Source: CAISDA01 sp050258555 | Lineage (GTDB): Bacteria; Bacteroidota; Ignavibacteria; UBA10030; UBA8401 | DNA length: 17,718 nucleotides | NCBI GenBank assembly: GCA_050258555.1 | Contig: JBLMZA010000068.1 | Span: forward strand, 1 to 17,718 | Direction of reading: 5' to 3' | Shown: positions 7,335-14,094 of the stretch, one piece after another | How positions within the stretch are numbered: the first letter of the stretch is position 1 | Layout of the letters: every line of letters starts with the position of its first letter | Program-made: the position numbers and the translations under genes | The notes under the pieces: generated by a model | What the model was told of the DNA's origin: nothing | Databases searched by the model: none | The model's input: the letters and a program-made list of their open reading frames with translations, nothing else

Positions 7335-8137
7335 ACCGAATCGCTTCCACATTTGAACGTTTGAAGCGGATGGGCGCGCATGCGCTCGTTCCCTACATCA
7401 CACCCGAATATCCCGTGGCAGGCTCGACGGTGCCGATGATTCTGTCTCTGGCGCGCGCCGGCGCATCGATGATCGAAGTGGGGATTCCCTTCAGCGATCC
7501 GCTGGCCGACGGTCCGACGATACAGTATTCCTCCGATGTCGCCATCAGAAACGGAGCGACGATCGCCGGCATATTCGATGCCGTGCGCGAGGCGCGCAGG
7601 CAGACCGAGGTTCCCATCATCCTGATGGGCTATGTCAATCCGCTGCTGCACTACGGGCTTGAAAAATTTTTCTGCGACGCGCGCGACTGCGGCGTCGACG
7701 GCACGATCGTTCCCGACCTGCTTCCGGACGACAGCGAAGAATACCGGAGGCTTGCCGCGGCCAGCGGCATCAGCACCGTCTTTCTGATGGCGCCGACATC
7801 GAGCGATGAGCGCATCGCAATGATCGATGCGCACTCGACCGATTTTTCCTACTGCGTCTCCGTTACCGGCGTCACCGGCGCGCGCTCCTCGCTCGGCGGG
7901 CGAACGGACATCGCCGCGTTCCTTCAGCGCGTGCGCGCGCATGCGAAGAAGCCGTTCGTCGTGGGATTCGGCATCTCGACAAAGGAGCATGTGGACGAAG
8001 TGTGCGCATACGCCGACGGGGCCGTCGTCGGGTCCGCCCTGATTACTGCCGTCGGCAGCGCGGCGTCCCCTGAAGAAGCAGCGGAAGCCGCGTCCGTTTT
8101 CTTTCACCAATTATCAGGCGGCATGCAAGGATCGTAA
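7331..8137 (+). CDS. trpA: Tryptophan synthase alpha chain
   Basis: A 268-residue TIM-barrel subunit that cleaves indole-3-glycerol phosphate to indole and glyceraldehyde 3-phosphate, passing indole to TrpB. Both catalytic acids fall at the same numbers as in the E. coli enzyme: Glu49 in MIEVGIPFSDPLADGP and Asp60 in the same block. Other family blocks are PYITPEYP (normally closer to PYITAGDP), LMGYVNPLLHYG, DGTIVPDLLPDD, the phosphate-loop region TGARSSL, and VVGFGIST followed by DGAVVGSAL. It is translationally coupled to tsaD (ATGA) and its stop shares one base with the chorismate mutase start (TAATG). No trpB or other trp gene lies in this window, so trpA is separated from the rest of the pathway, at least on the downstream side. 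Confidence 0.96.
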   Translation: MNRIASTFERLKRMGAHALVPYITPEYPVAGSTVPMILSLARAGASMIEVGIPFSDPLADGPTIQYSSDVAIRNGATIAGIFDAVREARRQTEVPIILMGYVNPLLHYGLEKFFCDARDCGVDGTIVPDLLPDDSEEYRRLAAASGISTVFLMAPTSSDERIAMIDAHSTDFSYCVSVTGVTGARSSLGGRTDIAAFLQRVRAHAKKPFVVGFGISTKEHVDEVCAYADGAVVGSALITAVGSAASPEEAAEAASVFFHQLSGGMQGS

Positions 8138-8433
8138 TGGAATCAACAATCGACGACTGGCGGATCAGGATTGACGACATCGACCGGCGCCTGGTGGACC
8201 TGCTCAACGAGCGGGCGCACTGCGCCGATGAGATCGGAAAGATCAAGGAGAAGCTCGGACTGCCCGCGTATTCTCCGAAACGCGAGCAGGAAGTTCTCGA
8301 CAACATCATGAAGCACAACCATGGGCCGCTGAGCGACATTGCGCTCAGGCGGTTGTTTGAACGCATCATCGACGAGTCGCGGTCGCTCGAGCGCGAAGCC
8401 ATGGCGGCGCGTCAGGGCGGGGAGCAGGCGTAA
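8137..8433 (+). CDS. aroQ: Chorismate mutase, AroQ class, monofunctional
   Basis: A 98-residue all-helical AroQ-type chorismate mutase converting chorismate to prephenate for Phe/Tyr synthesis. By comparison with the E. coli PheA mutase domain, catalytic residues correspond as follows: Arg11 (Arg11) in RIRIDDID, the NER region of helix 1 (Arg28 area), Lys37 (Lys39) in EIGKIK, and Arg49/Glu50 (Arg51/Glu52) in SPKREQEVL. Glu85 (position of Gln88) lies in IIDESRSLERE. A Glu there is also seen in yeast chorismate mutase. It has no fused dehydratase, dehydrogenase or DAHP synthase domain. The length fits a single-domain enzyme. It overlaps trpA by one base and the mltG start lies one base after its stop, so it sits tightly inside the operon. 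Confidence 0.9.
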   Translation: MESTIDDWRIRIDDIDRRLVDLLNERAHCADEIGKIKEKLGLPAYSPKREQEVLDNIMKHNHGPLSDIALRRLFERIIDESRSLEREAMAARQGGEQA

Positions 8434-8434
8434 C

Positions 8435-9448
8435 GTGGGCAAGAGACTCGTCAGAACATTCATCGCGCTGTGCCTGACGCTTGCGGCTGTGGCCTGGTAT
8501 GCCATATGGGCGCCCCACCGCTTTGCAGAGCCGAAGAAGATCGTGGTGATCGGCAAGGGAAAGTCATTCGCCGCAGCGGCCGAAGTGCTCCGCGACTCCG
8601 GCGTGATTTCGAATACATATCTTTTCCGCGCCGTCGGCAAGCTCTTCGGCATACAGACCGTGCGGGCGGGGAAGTATGAGCTGGAAAGCGGCATGTCGAC
8701 GCTCGAGATCATGCGCGATCTCAAGACCGGACGCTCGGCCATCAGCTTCTTTGTCACGATCCCCGAAGGATTCCGCGCGCGGCAGATCGCCCGGACGCTT
8801 CGGCGCGAAGTGGGGATCGATTCGGCGCGATTCATGCAGCTCTTCATGAAGGCCGGCGAGTTCGGCATGCCTGCAAAGACGGCGTCGCTCGAAGGATATC
8901 TCTTCCCCGATACGTATGACTTCGCATGGCATGAGGACGAGCGCGAAATCATCGGGCGGATGGTGGGGCAATACAAGCGCTTCTTCTGCGACAGCCTCAT
9001 GCGCCGGGCGAAGGAACTGAAATTGTCGGTCAACGACGTGATGACGATGGCGTCCATCGTCGAGGGCGAGGCGGTCAAGGCCGAGGAACGGCCGATTATC
9101 GCGGGACTCTATTACAACCGGCTGAAGAAGAAGATGCGGCTCGAAGCCGATCCGACGATCCAGTACGCCATTCCCGACGGGCCGCGCCGGCTTTCGTATG
9201 AGGACCTGAAAACGGAATCGCCGTATAACACGTACAGAAAAGCGGGACTTCCGCCCGGCCCCATCAACAATCCGGGGCGCGCTTCGATTCTGGCCGCGCT
9301 GTATCCGGCGAAGCACCAATATCTGTTCTTTGTGGCCGACGGAAACGGCGGACATGTGTTCGCCCGGACCTACGACGAGCACATGAACAACGTGCGCGCC
9401 TACCGGCGCCACAGAGCGGAGCAGACGGGGGACAGGGCGTCCAGATAA
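8435..9448 (+). CDS. mltG: Endolytic murein transglycosylase
   Basis: A 337-residue inner-membrane lytic transglycosylase that cleaves nascent glycan strands and so sets peptidoglycan chain length. I place the start at GTG 8435, one base after the preceding stop, with GGGGAG (8419-8424) 10 nt upstream. Longer readings of this frame run backwards through the chorismate mutase gene. Residues about 5-25 form the single membrane anchor (RTFIALCLTLAAVAWYAIW). A LysM-like region follows (about 35-100), then the YceG/MltG catalytic domain: IPEGFRARQIARTL, LEGYLFPDTYDF, and MASIVEGEA with catalytic Glu at 210 (equivalent to E. coli Glu218). LYYNRL, LEADPTIQYA, YNTYRKAGLPPGPI and ALYPAKHQYLFFVA complete it. 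All core motifs are present. It is the last clearly linked gene of the tsaD operon. Confidence 0.95.
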   Translation: MGKRLVRTFIALCLTLAAVAWYAIWAPHRFAEPKKIVVIGKGKSFAAAAEVLRDSGVISNTYLFRAVGKLFGIQTVRAGKYELESGMSTLEIMRDLKTGRSAISFFVTIPEGFRARQIARTLRREVGIDSARFMQLFMKAGEFGMPAKTASLEGYLFPDTYDFAWHEDEREIIGRMVGQYKRFFCDSLMRRAKELKLSVNDVMTMASIVEGEAVKAEERPIIAGLYYNRLKKKMRLEADPTIQYAIPDGPRRLSYEDLKTESPYNTYRKAGLPPGPINNPGRASILAALYPAKHQYLFFVADGNGGHVFARTYDEHMNNVRAYRRHRAEQTGDRASR

Positions 9449-9498
9449 GAGCGGTTTCAGAGGATGCCGGACAATCCATACAAACAATAGCGAGCGAT

Positions 9499-9503
9499 GG
9501 AGG
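9499..9503 (+). promoter_or_regulatory. Ribosome-binding site deciding the start of the PAS protein
   Basis: GGAGG at 9499-9503 (in GGAGGG) lies 5 nt before GTG 9509 and overlaps the alternative ATG 9497, which itself has no good ribosome site upstream. This favours GTG 9509. Confidence 0.6.
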
Positions 9504-9508
9504 GAAAC

Positions 9509-11467
9509 GTGAAAACGACGGACCTATTGTTCAAGGAAGTGTGGGAGAAATCGTTCGATGGCATGCGCATCGTGGATGAACAAGGCATCACGGTCCTCGT
9601 CAATGAAGCGTTCTGTTCGCTGGTCAGAATGAAAAAAGAACAGCTGATCGGCAAGCCGGCCTCGATCATCTACGCTCCCCAGTATCAGCAGAACATACAG
9701 CACAAATTGTGCGAGCGCATCCGCCTGCGGAGCATCGCGCCCCACCTCGAGCGCAAGTACACGCTCTGGAACGGTGAAGACGTCTGGCTTGAACTCTCCA
9801 ATTCCTACCTTGAAATTCCCGGCGAAGAAATCCGCGTGCTCAGCATCTTCCGCGACATCTCCGAATCGAAGCGGGCGTTCGAGGCGCTCTCGGAAAGCGA
9901 AGAGCGCTATCATGCCGTGAGCGACTACATGCTCGATCTCGTAAGCCAGACGGACCTCGACGTGACACTGCAGTATGTGAGCGCCTCGCACACGACGGTG
10001 CTCGATTACGATACCGATATGCTCAAGGGAAAGAAGCTGGCGGAATACATGTTCCCGGAGGATGTGGAACGGATGCGGTCGCTTCTCTCGACGATTGCTG
10101 CAACGCGCAAGGCGAACCGTTTCGAGTTCCGGATCAGGCATGCGAACGGAACCTACATCTGGCTCGAGAGCGTCGTCAATCCGCTCATGACGCAAGGCAA
10201 CAGAACGGTGCGCGGATTCGTCTTCGCCGCGCGCGACATCACCGAGCGCAAGCGCGCCGAAGACGCCCTCTCGTTGAGCGAGCAATTCTACCGCTCGCTC
10301 ATCAACAACTCGTCGGACATCATCCTCATTGTCGGGCAGAACTACACGATCCGGTACGGAACGCCGTCGGTCGAGCGCATCCTCCATTACCAGCCGCAGG
10401 ATGTGCTGGGCAAGAACGTGGCGCAATTCATCCATAAGGACGAGCGCGAGGATCTGCATCACACGTTCCGCGACGTGATGAAGACGCACCAGTCGCGCTC
10501 GCTGCGCCACCGTGTGCTGAAGAAGAACGGCGAATGGCTCCATGCCGAATCGATCTTCAAGTATTTCATCGATCATCTGGGCATCGAATGCGTGCTGTTG
10601 AATACACGCGACGTGACGGAACGCATCCAGGCCGAGCGCGAGCTGCGCGAAGCGCATGCCTTGCTCGAGCAGAGGGTGCGCGAGCGGACCGCCGAGCTTG
10701 TGGAGACCAATCAGGCGCTCTCGGAAAGCGAAGAGACGGCTCGGGCGCTGCTGAATGCGCCGACCGATATCTCGATGCTGCTCGATGCCGAGCTGAGAAT
10801 CCTGGCCATGAACGAAACGGGACTGAGAAAGATCGGCATTCCGCTCAATGAACTGCTCGGGCAGGAAGCGTTCAGCGCGCTTCCGGCGGAGGTCGCACGC
10901 GTGCGCCGCGAGAAGGCCGAAGGCGTGATCGCATCGGGTGAAGCCGCGCGGTTCGACGACGAGTTTGGCGGCGTCTATTACGCCAACAGCATGTATCCGA
11001 TTTACGACAGCGAGGGGGACGTCTCGCGCATCGCCTTCTTCTCGCAGGACATATCGGACCGGAAGCGGGCCGAGGAGCAGCTGCGCGAGAGCCGGGAGCG
11101 CTACAAGCGCATCACCGATGCGGTCACCGATTATATCTTCACGGTGCGCGTCAGGGACGGCGTGCCTGTCGAGACAATCCACCGTCCCCAATGCGTGCTT
11201 GTGACGGGCTATACGGTGGAGGAATTCACGTCGAATCCGTATCTCTGGATCATGATGGTGCACGAAGAGGACAGGGAGCGTGTGAAGGCGCACGCCGAAA
11301 GCATTCTCACATCGCACGATCCCGGTCCGATCGAGCATCGGATCATCTGCAAGGACGGACGCGTGCGCTGGGTGCGGAGCACGCCGGTGGTGCAGCGCGA
11401 CGAGCGCGGCAATGTGATCTCGTACGACGGCGTGATCCACAACATTTCGCGCCGCACCGGCTCATGA
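9509..11467 (+). CDS. Five-PAS-domain sensory protein without an output domain
   Basis: A 652-residue soluble protein (656 if ATG 9497 is used). Five PAS/PAC units fill the chain: about 8-120, 132-245, 257-369, 409-516 and 529-647. Units 1 to 4 end with the PAC-type (D)-I/V-(T/S)-E/D-x-K/R-x-A-x-x-A/E-L pattern, such as RDISESKRAFEALSESEERY and RDITERKRAEDALSLSEQFY. A coiled coil (about 370-407, with LREAHALLEQRVRERTAEL) separates units 3 and 4. The last unit ends DGVIHNISRRTGS and stop. No histidine kinase, GGDEF, EAL, HTH or ATPase domain follows, and no membrane segment is seen. It could act by partner binding or as a detached sensor for a separate kinase. It begins 60 nt after mltG without an obvious promoter, so it may be read through from that operon. 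The ligand or cofactor is unknown. Confidence 0.88.
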   Translation: MKTTDLLFKEVWEKSFDGMRIVDEQGITVLVNEAFCSLVRMKKEQLIGKPASIIYAPQYQQNIQHKLCERIRLRSIAPHLERKYTLWNGEDVWLELSNSYLEIPGEEIRVLSIFRDISESKRAFEALSESEERYHAVSDYMLDLVSQTDLDVTLQYVSASHTTVLDYDTDMLKGKKLAEYMFPEDVERMRSLLSTIAATRKANRFEFRIRHANGTYIWLESVVNPLMTQGNRTVRGFVFAARDITERKRAEDALSLSEQFYRSLINNSSDIILIVGQNYTIRYGTPSVERILHYQPQDVLGKNVAQFIHKDEREDLHHTFRDVMKTHQSRSLRHRVLKKNGEWLHAESIFKYFIDHLGIECVLLNTRDVTERIQAERELREAHALLEQRVRERTAELVETNQALSESEETARALLNAPTDISMLLDAELRILAMNETGLRKIGIPLNELLGQEAFSALPAEVARVRREKAEGVIASGEAARFDDEFGGVYYANSMYPIYDSEGDVSRIAFFSQDISDRKRAEEQLRESRERYKRITDAVTDYIFTVRVRDGVPVETIHRPQCVLVTGYTVEEFTSNPYLWIMMVHEEDRERVKAHAESILTSHDPGPIEHRIICKDGRVRWVRSTPVVQRDERGNVISYDGVIHNISRRTGS

Positions 11468-11489
11468 ACGTACGATGCTTTTTAACAGG

Positions 11490-11510
11490 CTGACCCCGAA
11501 GGGGGTACAG
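11490..11510. other. Hairpin between convergent genes
   Basis: CTG-ACCCC (11490-11497), loop GAAG, GGGGT (11502-11506), bulged A11507, CAG (11508-11510): an 8-bp stem with one bulge. It sits in the 46-nt gap between the PAS gene stop and the convergent methyltransferase stop. Neither strand has a U-tract directly after it, so it is not a canonical intrinsic terminator. It may assist rho-dependent ending or protect 3' ends. Confidence 0.35.
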
Positions 11511-11513
11511 ACG

Positions 11514-12668
11514 TCAATACACGCATTTCCTCGCTTCATCGGCGAAGGCTTCGAGCAGCGCCGGTTCGGCCTCGAAGAAATGGTCGGAGGGCGAGAGAAT
11601 GTAGCGTCCGCCCGCGCCTGCCGATTCGAAACAATCGCGCACCGCCTTCCGTGTCTGCTCCGGCGAGCATCCGGTGAAGAAGTGGAACTGGTCGAAGCCT
11701 CCGATCATGCACACGCGGTCGCCGATCCGGCGCTTCGCTTCCGAAAGAATCGTATCGCCTCCCATTTCGGCCGGCGTGAATGTCTCCATCGCATCGGTCT
11801 TCATCGCGGCGATGTTTTCCAGAATCGGCATCATTCCGCCGCAGGTGTGGTAGACGATGCGCTGACCGGCCTCGTGCGCCGCATCGATCAGCGGCGCATC
11901 ATAGGGCGCCACGAACGCGTCGAAGATGTCGGGCGAGATCACCGTCGTCGATGCGTCGCCTCCGCCAAGTTCCATCACATCGAACCTGGCGCCCTTCGTT
12001 GATGCGAGGAATTTCTTCTTCCGCTCATACAGCACCTTCAGGAATGCGTGCACCCATTCGGGATCGTCGTATGTCTGCATGATGAGCTCTTCGATGCCGA
12101 AGAGCACGGCGGCGTCCTGCCAGCAACCGGGCTGTCCGTACACATCGAAGCACGCCACCGTCCCGCGGATGAGTCCGCGTTCTCCATATGCGTCGGCCTG
12201 CCGGTTCACTTCCTCCACGTCGCAGAGGGGCACGGTTGCGTATTTGGCGATGATGTCGATGTCCGATTTTTCCTTGACCAGGCGCTCGGTCACCCACGAG
12301 GTGTACTGATTGCTCTGCAGCACCATCGTGAGCTTGCGCTCGGGCGTGATGAACGTATAGCGCATCGTTTCGTAGCGGTCGTGCGGCACCGGCTCGACTT
12401 CGACGCGCCAGGTATCGGAGACGGTGCGGTGCGGTTCGAGATATCCGGGCCGGTGAATCGGATCGTAGGACGCACAGACCGACGGATCTGGCCTGTGCGC
12501 ATTGACCCAGAGGATCGGATCGAGCCCGAAGTGCTCAAAGAATCCGTCATTGCTCATGCCGGGAAAATATTTTTCCAGGAAGTACGGCATGAGATGATGC
12601 GTGGTGACCGGCAGCCTGTCGGGCTGGGAGCCGGTCAAGGCGGCAATGAATCGTTGTTTCGATGTCAT
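11514..12668 (-). CDS. Uroporphyrinogen decarboxylase-family (MtaA/MtbA-like) corrinoid methyltransferase
   Basis: A 384-residue TIM-barrel protein of the UroD superfamily branch that moves methyl groups between cobamide carrier proteins and acceptors (CoM, folate or thiols) through a zinc site. It starts MTSKQRFIAALTGSQPDRLPV, typical of this branch. The zinc motif H-x-C is HTCGG (His274, Cys276), with Cys334 in FTGCSPEQTR a candidate third ligand and IGGFDQF the usual GG/GN loop. Heme-pathway UroD lacks this H-x-C site, and no other heme genes are nearby, so heme synthesis is unlikely. ATG 12668 is used; an upstream in-frame TTG at 12680 would overlap the preceding stop (TTGA) and add four residues. 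It closes the cassette with the reactivation and corrinoid protein genes. The methyl acceptor cannot be told from sequence. Confidence 0.85.
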   Translation of the reverse strand: MTSKQRFIAALTGSQPDRLPVTTHHLMPYFLEKYFPGMSNDGFFEHFGLDPILWVNAHRPDPSVCASYDPIHRPGYLEPHRTVSDTWRVEVEPVPHDRYETMRYTFITPERKLTMVLQSNQYTSWVTERLVKEKSDIDIIAKYATVPLCDVEEVNRQADAYGERGLIRGTVACFDVYGQPGCWQDAAVLFGIEELIMQTYDDPEWVHAFLKVLYERKKKFLASTKGARFDVMELGGGDASTTVISPDIFDAFVAPYDAPLIDAAHEAGQRIVYHTCGGMMPILENIAAMKTDAMETFTPAEMGGDTILSEAKRRIGDRVCMIGGFDQFHFFTGCSPEQTRKAVRDCFESAGAGGRYILSPSDHFFEAEPALLEAFADEARKCVY

Positions 12669-12676
12669 GGGCGATG

Positions 12677-13387
12677 TCAATGTGAATGGGTGCCGACGTA
12701 TTTTTTGCGGATGCAGTCATGCATGTCGCAGATCGAGCACTGATACTGTTCGCGCTTCACCAGGGCGCCGACGCCGATGATGCCGGAGACGGACTTCACG
12801 GGGAGCATGAGCGCGCTCGGCGTCAGGCGGATGCCGCAGAATCCGGCCGGCAGCAGGGAAAAGAGCTTGTGCTGTTCGGCGACCGTCCAGTCGCAGTAGC
12901 CGGGACTGTAGCGGTTGGTGATCTTTTCGTTCCCGGCCTGCGCCGCCTCTTCGATGGCGCGTTCGATGCGGTCGGCAGCTGCTTCGGCATAGACCGATCC
13001 GATCGTGTCGTAGACGAACCCGCCCATCATATCGCCTTCCTCCATGAGCCGCCGTGAAATCGTCTCGACTTCGGTTCCGATCGTGGCCGCGAAAATGGCG
13101 ATCGATGTCGAATGCCGAAGCCGCTTGGCGATGATCGAGCCGGTTTCGAGCCGGACATCGCGGCAGCGGACATCCTTCGATGTCGTTTCGGCCTCGCTGC
13201 CGGTGAAGATGCTGAATCCGCAGCGGATGTCGACCAGCGGACGCGCCGCCGCAAGCGCCTCGTCGATCATTTCGGGAAGGAACTCGGGGGCGGGCGTGTC
13301 GATGTAGCCGAGCGCGAGCTCGATATCTCTTCTCGAAATATCGACGCCCGCGCCGTCCACTGTAAATGTGCGTGTCAGTGCGTTCAT
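12677..13387 (-). CDS. Cobalamin reactivation protein, MetH activation-domain-like, with C-terminal Cys cluster
   Basis: A 236-residue stand-alone relative of the C-terminal activation domain of B12-dependent methionine synthase, which binds AdoMet to remethylate accidentally oxidised cob(II)alamin. The AdoMet-binding pattern R-x-x-P-G-Y appears as RYSPGYCDWTVAEQ (159-172), followed by LTPSALMLPVKSVSGIIGVG (188-207), the classic family block. The C terminus has a C-x2-C-x4-C cluster (Cys217, Cys220, Cys225 in CSICDMHDC) absent from full-length MetH but familiar in stand-alone homologues; it could bind metal or an Fe-S centre as an electron entry point. The start at 13387 overlaps the corrinoid-protein stop by 4 nt (ATGA), and the methyltransferase gene follows within 8 nt. 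Such tight linkage indicates a stoichiometric, dedicated partner role. No large RamA/RACo-type ATPase or ferredoxin reactivase is present. Confidence 0.87.
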   Translation of the reverse strand: MNALTRTFTVDGAGVDISRRDIELALGYIDTPAPEFLPEMIDEALAAARPLVDIRCGFSIFTGSEAETTSKDVRCRDVRLETGSIIAKRLRHSTSIAIFAATIGTEVETISRRLMEEGDMMGGFVYDTIGSVYAEAAADRIERAIEEAAQAGNEKITNRYSPGYCDWTVAEQHKLFSLLPAGFCGIRLTPSALMLPVKSVSGIIGVGALVKREQYQCSICDMHDCIRKKYVGTHSH

Positions 13388-14058
13388 GCGGAGACTTTGT
13401 TCAGATATTCAACGGCTCCCTGCGGATCGGGCGAGTAGAAGTCGGCGCCGATCTTGTCGGCGAAATCCTGCGTCAGCGGCGCTCCGCCAACGAGCACGGT
13501 TGTCGCCGGATAGACTTCCTTCACCTTCTTCACCGATTCCTCCATGCTTGCCATGGTCGTGGTGAGCAGGGCGCTCATGCCCAGGATGCAGCCGGGATTG
13601 TCCTTCACGGCGTCGAGGAACTTCTGCGTCGGAACATCGGTGCCGAGATCGACGATCTTCCATCCGGCGCCTTCCAGCATCATCGCGACGAGCTTCTTGC
13701 CGATGTCATGCAGATCGCCGGCCACCGTGCCGATCACGATCGTGCCGCGCAGCTTCACTTCGGCGCTTTTGAAATACGGCTGCATGTGCACCATCGATGC
13801 GTTCATGGCGCGTGCGGCCATGAGCAGATCCGGAACGAAGATCTTCTTATCGCGGAATTTCTCTCCGACGCGGCTCATGCCGACCATGAGCGCCTGCGTC
13901 AGGACATCGTTTGGTGTGATGCCGGCGGCGAGGGCCTGCACAGTCAGTTCATCCGCTCCATCCTGTCCTTTCAGATCGGGTGGGAAGGGGGCCTTGGCGT
14001 TCACTTTTCCGCGTTCGACGCATGTGGCAAGTTGAGCAAGCAATTCTGTGGTAGTCAT
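13384..14058 (-). CDS. Corrinoid (B12-binding) methyl-carrier protein, MtaC/MtbC type
   Basis: A 224-residue methyl carrier. Residues 1-95 or so form the B12-binding cap helical bundle (LTQALMVGMSRVGEKFRDKKIFVPDLLMAARAM pattern). The Rossmann-like cobalamin domain follows with the base-off/His-on motif D-x-H-x-x-G as GDLHDIGKK (114-122; His117 the lower cobalt ligand), GMSALLTTTM supplying the S-x-L element, and VLVGGAPL supplying the GG. The length is typical of trimethylamine/methanol-type corrinoid proteins. An internal segment of about residues 20-36 (AKAPFPPDLKGQDGADE) is longer than usual in the cap helix 1-2 region. The gene starts 36 nt after the APC permease stop with no visible ribosome site or separate promoter, and overlaps the reactivation gene by 4 nt. 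Assignment to the corrinoid-protein family is secure; the substrate system is not. Confidence 0.93.
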   Translation of the reverse strand: MTTTELLAQLATCVERGKVNAKAPFPPDLKGQDGADELTVQALAAGITPNDVLTQALMVGMSRVGEKFRDKKIFVPDLLMAARAMNASMVHMQPYFKSAEVKLRGTIVIGTVAGDLHDIGKKLVAMMLEGAGWKIVDLGTDVPTQKFLDAVKDNPGCILGMSALLTTTMASMEESVKKVKEVYPATTVLVGGAPLTQDFADKIGADFYSPDPQGAVEYLNKVSA

Positions 14059-14094
14059 AGTGGATATAGTTGAAAAATGGTGGAGGTGGTATGA

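Noticed and set aside
8339..8434. Upstream extension of the mltG frame into the chorismate mutase gene
   Set aside because: It would add 32 Arg/Ser-rich residues before the membrane anchor and overlap a well-supported gene. GTG 8435 with GGGGAG upstream is a better start.
9524..11440. A 638-residue open frame antisense to the PAS protein
   Set aside because: It is an in-register shadow of a GC-rich gene on the opposite strand. The composition is His/Arg/Asp-rich with no recognisable domain, while the sense strand encodes five clear PAS units.
11514..12668. Heme-biosynthetic uroporphyrinogen decarboxylase (hemE)
   Set aside because: The H-x-C zinc motif and the corrinoid carrier and reactivation genes beside it fit the methyltransferase branch. 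No other heme genes are present.
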